Of a stretch of 38,952 nucleotides of DNA, positions 35,890 through 38,952 are shown one piece after another. Position 1 is the stretch's first letter. The number at the start of each line of letters is the position of its first letter. The position numbers and the translations under genes were made by a program. The notes under the pieces are model-generated. The model was given only the letters and a program-made list of their open reading frames with translations, made no database searches and had not been told where the DNA came from. This stretch comes from Flavobacteriaceae bacterium (GTDB lineage Bacteria > Bacteroidota > Bacteroidia > Flavobacteriales > Flavobacteriaceae). The stretch is from contig PAJL01000076.1 in assembly GCA_002706045.1 (NCBI GenBank), forward strand, positions 12,037 to 50,988, written 5' to 3'.

Positions 35890-36302
35890 TAATTGTTTAC
35901 CCTAATATATATTACTATACCTTCCTGCATATCATAATATGGATAGTCACCAAGATGATTGGCCGGCAAATTTTTTATAGGATGGTATCTAGCATTTAGT
36001 TTTTCTATAATGGAAATTAAATCTCCTTTTGTTGCAGGTTTATTCTTTTCAGAAGTTAAAAGTTTGGTTATGGTATCAGCTAATAGAGTTCCAGTAGCTG
36101 CATTACCTATACCTGCCAAAGACATACTTTGGTTAGTGTTATCAGGTGACTTTTGTTGCGGTAAGTTGTTGTTGTTTACAGTTTTTCGTGAATGATATGC
36201 CGCAGAACGACAAGAATTACTGCAATATCGCTGTACTCGGCGTCGTTTGGGTCTGTATTTACTATAACAATATTCACAAATATAGAATTCCTCGTCTCTC
36301 AT
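35886..36302 (-). CDS. Small zinc-ribbon-like protein of the integration module
   Basis: 138 residues. Four N-terminal cysteines in C9-x2-C12 and C27-x3-C31 (ICEYCYSKYRPKRRR, YCSNSCRS) form a likely zinc-binding ribbon in a strongly basic context, suited to DNA binding. The middle is a Gln/Asn/Ser-rich linker with a small Gly/Ala-rich patch (AGIGNAATGTLLAD), the end an alpha/beta segment. It could be an excisionase or a regulator, which is inference from size, charge and position two genes after the integrase. Its ATG is 3 bases from a 28-base near-perfect palindrome. Confidence 0.7.
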   Translation of the reverse strand: MRDEEFYICEYCYSKYRPKRRRVQRYCSNSCRSAAYHSRKTVNNNNLPQQKSPDNTNQSMSLAGIGNAATGTLLADTITKLLTSEKNKPATKGDLISIIEKLNARYHPIKNLPANHLGDYPYYDMQEGIVIYIRVNNY

Positions 36303-36305
36303 TTA

Positions 36306-36333
36306 AGCGTAAAATAAACGTTTGTTTTACGCT
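36306..36333. repeat. 28-base near-perfect palindrome
   Basis: AGCGTAAAATAAAC pairs with GTTTGTTTTACGCT with one T-G mismatch and no loop. Lies in the 34-base gap between two minus-strand genes, 3 bases upstream of the zinc-ribbon start. Could be an operator or a processing hairpin. Confidence 0.6.
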
Positions 36334-36336
36334 AAA

Positions 36337-37038
36337 TTACCGTTTTTCTTTCAAAAGTTTAGGGTCAATGTTAAAAACCTGCTGCAACAGTACTATATCA
36401 ATCTCTTCTTTTGTTGGCAATATGGCTTTCAGCTTTGTATCGGCTTTCTTTGGTTTTGAAATTCTTGGTAAAGAATTTTTTGGTGTAGAAGTATTAACCG
36501 TTGGATCAACTTTTTTTAGATCTCGGAATGAAGGAGGTTTCATTTTAAAAACTCTACTATAATCAACTAAGTCTTTCCAAATACCGAAATGAGATTTCAA
36601 TTGTTCTTTATGGATCTTTAGAAGATTGTACTGTGATTCTAAGTATCCTTGAACTTCAGAGTTATAGTTCATGGTTTGATGTATAGCATCATTTTTAGTC
36701 AATTCAGCAACTGTCAACCAAGTATCTAATTCTGCAAAATATTGATCTATAAAAAATTTAAAAGTGTCATCATTATACTGCTCTCGCATTTTTAAAATTT
36801 CAAAAAAGTTAGAATTTAGAATTACCTTTTTATCCGTTATAGGGAGAGCATCATAAATATTTGAGTAGACCTTATATTCGTTCTTCTTATTTCTAACAAT
36901 TAAATGATTAGTGAATTTAATGTTATCGAGTTCGCTTAGATCTTTACCTATTGCTTTTTCAAACAACTTTCTAGGAAGGAAGAATATTGCAGGTTGACTA
37001 ATTCCTAGGAGTAAAGCTTCTAATGTGTTTTGATTCAT
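36337..37038 (-). CDS. Hypothetical protein coupled to the integrase
   Basis: 233 residues, helical, cytoplasmic. The N-terminal half is mixed (ALLLGISQPAIFFLP) and the C-terminal quarter a Lys/Pro-rich basic linker (RISKPKKADTKLKA) before a last helix. No family recognised. Start codon overlaps the integrase stop (ATGA), so it is translated with it and may assist recombination or replication of the element; this is inferred from coupling alone. Confidence 0.75.
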   Translation of the reverse strand: MNQNTLEALLLGISQPAIFFLPRKLFEKAIGKDLSELDNIKFTNHLIVRNKKNEYKVYSNIYDALPITDKKVILNSNFFEILKMREQYNDDTFKFFIDQYFAELDTWLTVAELTKNDAIHQTMNYNSEVQGYLESQYNLLKIHKEQLKSHFGIWKDLVDYSRVFKMKPPSFRDLKKVDPTVNTSTPKNSLPRISKPKKADTKLKAILPTKEEIDIVLLQQVFNIDPKLLKEKR

Positions 37039-38444
37039 ATTTTTTTGCCTTTTAATAAATCGGAATAATCTTGCGGTAACTCAGCATCTATATCACGAAG
37101 ATATTTTTCTAATGCTGTCATAGTGCTGTGACCTGTAATAAGCATTAACCTACTTTTTGCCTCAAAAGGAGAGGAGTCTTTAGCCATTGCTCTGTATAGT
37201 CTTGTAATAAAGGTATGCCTAAAACTGTAGAGTGTATAATCTTTATTAAAACCTAGTTCTTTTTTTATCTCTGAAAATCGTTTCCCAAAATTAGTTCTGC
37301 GGTTAATTTCTGTTGCTTTCCATGGTCCTCCAATTTTGTTTGGTGTAAACAATAAATCTTCTGGTTGGCATTTCGAAAGATCAGGCAGTTCGTTAAACAA
37401 AATGTCTGGTATGAGTTTAGTCTTTAAAACCTTATTCTTGGCTTCAAATTTTAAAGTCTTTTCATCAAAATTAATATCCTTAATTTTCAATCGACAAACT
37501 TCTAGAGGTCTTAGAAAGTTATACGAAATGAATTTAATGTAGAGTAGGAGAATAGGATCTTCTTTTTCTAAATGGCTAAAAATACGTTCTTGCTCCTTAT
37601 CGGTATAGGTTTTGTGTCGCTGAGGTTTAGATTTTAACGACTTAATACTTTTTATAAAATTACGCTCTATAATTTCATTGTCTTCTAAAACCTGAAAAAT
37701 TGTGCTAAACACTGTTTTGTAATTATTTCTATTTCTTGGTGAAGATTGAAGCTGTACTTCATTAAGAAATTCTAAGACATGCTTTTTTTCTAAATGCTCA
37801 ATATGAGTTATTGCTTTATGTCTTTTTTTAAGCCATCTGTGAAATTTATAGATACGAGATGTATAGTCCTCGAGTGTTTTTGCTTTGGTGACGTTGGTTT
37901 TTAGCTCTAATGCACGGTTAAAGGCGTCTAAAACCTTTGGTGACAAGGGTTTTGGTGGTTTTTCTTTTTTCGGATTTGGTGTTGTTTTTTCAACAGGTTT
38001 TGGCTCTGTTTTGGGTGTAACTTCAGAAACGTGTTCTTTTTCGTGTTCCTTCTGCGGTAAAGTTTCTGTAGATTTTAAAACTTTCTGATTTTCAGTAGTT
38101 TGTGTTGGTTTTTGAGTATGCCTTTGGTAAAGCTCTGTATTGTCTTCAAACGGATTATAACCTTGTTTCAAAAACCGCAATAAACGCTTCTTATATAGAC
38201 TAAGTACACTATAGCGCTCGGCTTTAGTTTTAAATCGATTTGCACCTCCGTATATGTTTTTCATGCGTTTCATCTTTCCCGTCTCCGGGTTGCGGTACGA
38301 AAAATAAACATACCATCGCTTGCTTAAATCTCCGTCTGCGTCAAAAATTTTTGGTGCTGAAAATTTTCTTTTGTGTTCCAAATCGTGTTCTAAATCGTGT
38401 TCGTTTAAGAACTCTAAGGTAATCAAATCATAAATAATACACAT
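37035..38444 (-). CDS. Tyrosine recombinase (site-specific integrase)
   Basis: 469 residues. Residues 30-110 form the arm-binding/SAM-like start region typical of Bacteroidota element integrases (KRWYVYFSYRNPETGK, NIYGG). A Lys/Pro/Thr-rich linker spans about 110-175, the core-binding domain about 175-290. The catalytic domain has Arg312 (FLRPLEV), Tyr406-S-F-Arg409-His (YSFRHTF), His439 (GHS) and nucleophile Tyr448 (EKYLRD). The usual box II His is Tyr, as in several phage-type integrases. It reads away from a tRNA fragment at 38499-38541, the usual place of an attachment site. Residues 15-24 include a short repeat (EHDLEHDLEH). Confidence 0.93.
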   Translation of the reverse strand: MCIIYDLITLEFLNEHDLEHDLEHKRKFSAPKIFDADGDLSKRWYVYFSYRNPETGKMKRMKNIYGGANRFKTKAERYSVLSLYKKRLLRFLKQGYNPFEDNTELYQRHTQKPTQTTENQKVLKSTETLPQKEHEKEHVSEVTPKTEPKPVEKTTPNPKKEKPPKPLSPKVLDAFNRALELKTNVTKAKTLEDYTSRIYKFHRWLKKRHKAITHIEHLEKKHVLEFLNEVQLQSSPRNRNNYKTVFSTIFQVLEDNEIIERNFIKSIKSLKSKPQRHKTYTDKEQERIFSHLEKEDPILLLYIKFISYNFLRPLEVCRLKIKDINFDEKTLKFEAKNKVLKTKLIPDILFNELPDLSKCQPEDLLFTPNKIGGPWKATEINRRTNFGKRFSEIKKELGFNKDYTLYSFRHTFITRLYRAMAKDSSPFEAKSRLMLITGHSTMTALEKYLRDIDAELPQDYSDLLKGKKI

Positions 38445-38474
38445 AAAAAAACGGTTTAGCGTGAACTAAACCGT
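38445..38474 (-). terminator. Terminator hairpin abutting the integrase start codon
   Basis: On the minus strand ACGGTTTAG/CTAAACCGT (arms 38466-38474 and 38451-38459) is followed by seven T running straight into the integrase ATG at 38444. It lies 25 bases after the tRNA fragment, so it may be the tRNA terminator carried on the element, and would also limit expression of the integrase from outside promoters. Confidence 0.75.
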
Positions 38475-38498
38475 TGATTTTGTGTAATTTAAGTTTTT

Positions 38499-38541
38499 GT
38501 AGCGAGATCGAGATTTGAACTCGAGACCTCCGGGTTATGAA
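38499..38541 (-). other. Attachment-site core: 3' fragment of tRNA-Met (CAT)
   Basis: Read on the minus strand it starts in the anticodon loop (TTCATAA, anticodon CAT) and continues with the 3' anticodon stem CCCGG, variable loop AGGTC, T-arm TCGAG-TTCAAAT-CTCGA, acceptor strand TCTCGCT and discriminator A. The bases before TTCATAA (CCAGAA) cannot pair with CCCGG, and no D-arm or 5' acceptor AGCGAGA follows upstream, so the gene is incomplete. This is the duplicated core left by tRNA-targeting tyrosine integrases. Confidence 0.8.
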
Positions 38542-38952
38542 TTCTGGGTAAATAGTTTTTTAAACGTAATTACTGGTGTTTCAAGCCCTATAATTTTGAA
38601 ACCGTATGCAAAATCGTATGCAGTTTAAGTTTTCTTATTAATAAAGCTTCAATATAAAAAAATGACTATGATTTTTTGTTTAATTTATTATATAAGTCAA
38701 AAAAAAATCTCCTTAAAAACTAGCTTTTTTTATTTAGATTAAGTCATTAGTAAAACTGTTGTTATGGTTTTAAAGTTTCTTTTAACTAGTGTTAGTAATT
38801 ACCGAGTAAATTCGGACTTATTCGAATCCACCGACCCGAGCGTAGCGAACAGGTATAAGCAAATTGCGGTTATACATCTTAAGTTTACAATCCATTACAT
38901 TTAGACTATTAATCAGAAAGCACAAAAGAGAGGATTAAGGTTAAGTTATACA
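38542..38952. other. Non-coding flank beyond the attachment core
   Basis: 411 bases, AT-rich, no supportable gene. It holds the CGTATGCA repeats and a GC-richer patch (CCGACCCGAGCGTAGCGAAC, around 38830). It is not the 5' half of the tRNA, so this side is not the simple host flank expected for a single integrated element. Confidence 0.5.
38603..38622. repeat. Direct repeats beside the attachment core
   Basis: CGTATGCA occurs twice with a 12-base period (38603-38610 and 38615-38622), 62 bases from the core. Short repeats like this near an attachment site are candidate integrase arm-type or excisionase binding sites. Confidence 0.45.

Larger units (their letters stand above)
35886..38541. mobile_element. 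Integration module of an integrative element (left limit unknown)
   Basis: Integrase, a coupled hypothetical gene, a zinc-ribbon gene and the tRNA-derived core. The integrase sits immediately beside the core and points into the element, as in P4-like elements, so the element extends leftwards and could include the R-M operon and beyond. No second copy of the core was noticed within the window, so the far end and total size are unknown. Confidence 0.55.

Noticed and set aside
38499-38541. An intact tRNA gene
   Set aside because: No 5' acceptor strand, D-arm or pairing partner for the CCCGG anticodon stem exists upstream on the minus strand.
38499-38631. Plus-strand frame through the tRNA fragment ending in KPYAKSYAV
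   Set aside because: It reads across a tRNA remnant, has no convincing start and arises from the CGTATGCA repeats; treated as an attachment region artefact.
38764-38907. A 47-codon plus-strand frame in the right flank
   Set aside because: No recognisable motif or start context, atypical residues; not supportable as a gene.
1-38952. CRISPR array, rRNA genes or IS elements
   Set aside because: No regularly spaced repeats, rRNA-like stretches or transposase motifs were seen on either strand.

Overview
The window looks like a low-GC Bacteroidota chromosome, most likely a marine-type member of the Flavobacteriaceae. The protein families and lipoprotein/signal-peptide styles fit, Shine-Dalgarno sites are absent before nearly all genes, and the tRNA fragment lacks an encoded CCA end.

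Region 1 (1-8806), ordinary accessory metabolism. After the tail of an MBL-fold hydrolase come two minus-strand operons. One encodes a barrel-like exported protein, a class C-type serine hydrolase and an S41 protease (3390 to 330). The other encodes a serine hydrolase lipoprotein, an atypical SDR and a Vat/CatB-like acetyltransferase (6160 to 3587). Both operons are preceded by the same promoter/operator module with identical spacing. The probable regulator is an AraC-type protein with TolB-like and TPR domains (8035 to 6261), and its gene is broken by a one-base frameshift in a homopolymer.

Region 2 (8807-11895), a signalling cassette. A leader unusually rich in inverted repeats precedes a 59-residue proline-rich lipoprotein, a periplasmic-TPR histidine kinase and a LuxR-type response regulator. 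Two copies of the palindrome TTACGG-N4-CCGTAA flank a strong terminator between the regulator gene and the next operon, and are candidate binding sites for the regulator.

Region 3 (11896-23309), the most interesting part: one tightly packed nine-gene operon I cannot match to any named system. In order it encodes a vWA-like lipoprotein, a three-TM protein, a tubulin/FtsZ-like protein, a 1122-residue actin/Hsp70-fold protein, a single-TM coiled-coil protein, a MotA/ZorA-like stator with a long cytoplasmic tail, a MotB/ZorB-like protein, a transglutaminase-like lipoprotein and an endonuclease/exonuclease/phosphatase (EEP) lipoprotein. It joins an ion-driven motor pair (as in Zorya defence or flagella) to two cytoskeletal-superfamily proteins and to two enzymes predicted to sit outside the cytoplasmic membrane. 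The Zorya effectors ZorC, ZorD and ZorE are absent.

Region 4 (23310-34632), a complete type I restriction-modification operon (hsdM, hsdS, hsdR). Between hsdS and hsdR lie a UDG-like protein, a small coiled-coil protein and a GmrSD-like DUF262/DUF1524 protein, and a YgjP-like metalloprotein follows hsdR. hsdM carries an in-frame palindromic repeat of a dispersed-repeat type.

Region 5 (34633-38952), an integration module: a 34-residue conserved-looking small protein, an unknown protein, a zinc-finger protein, a hypothetical protein and a tyrosine integrase next to a 43-bp 3' fragment of a tRNA-Met(CAT) gene, an attachment-site remnant. The missing tRNA 5' half suggests tandem integrative elements at one tRNA. 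Regions 3 and 4 together look like a defence island; whether both travel on the same element cannot be decided here because the far end is not visible.
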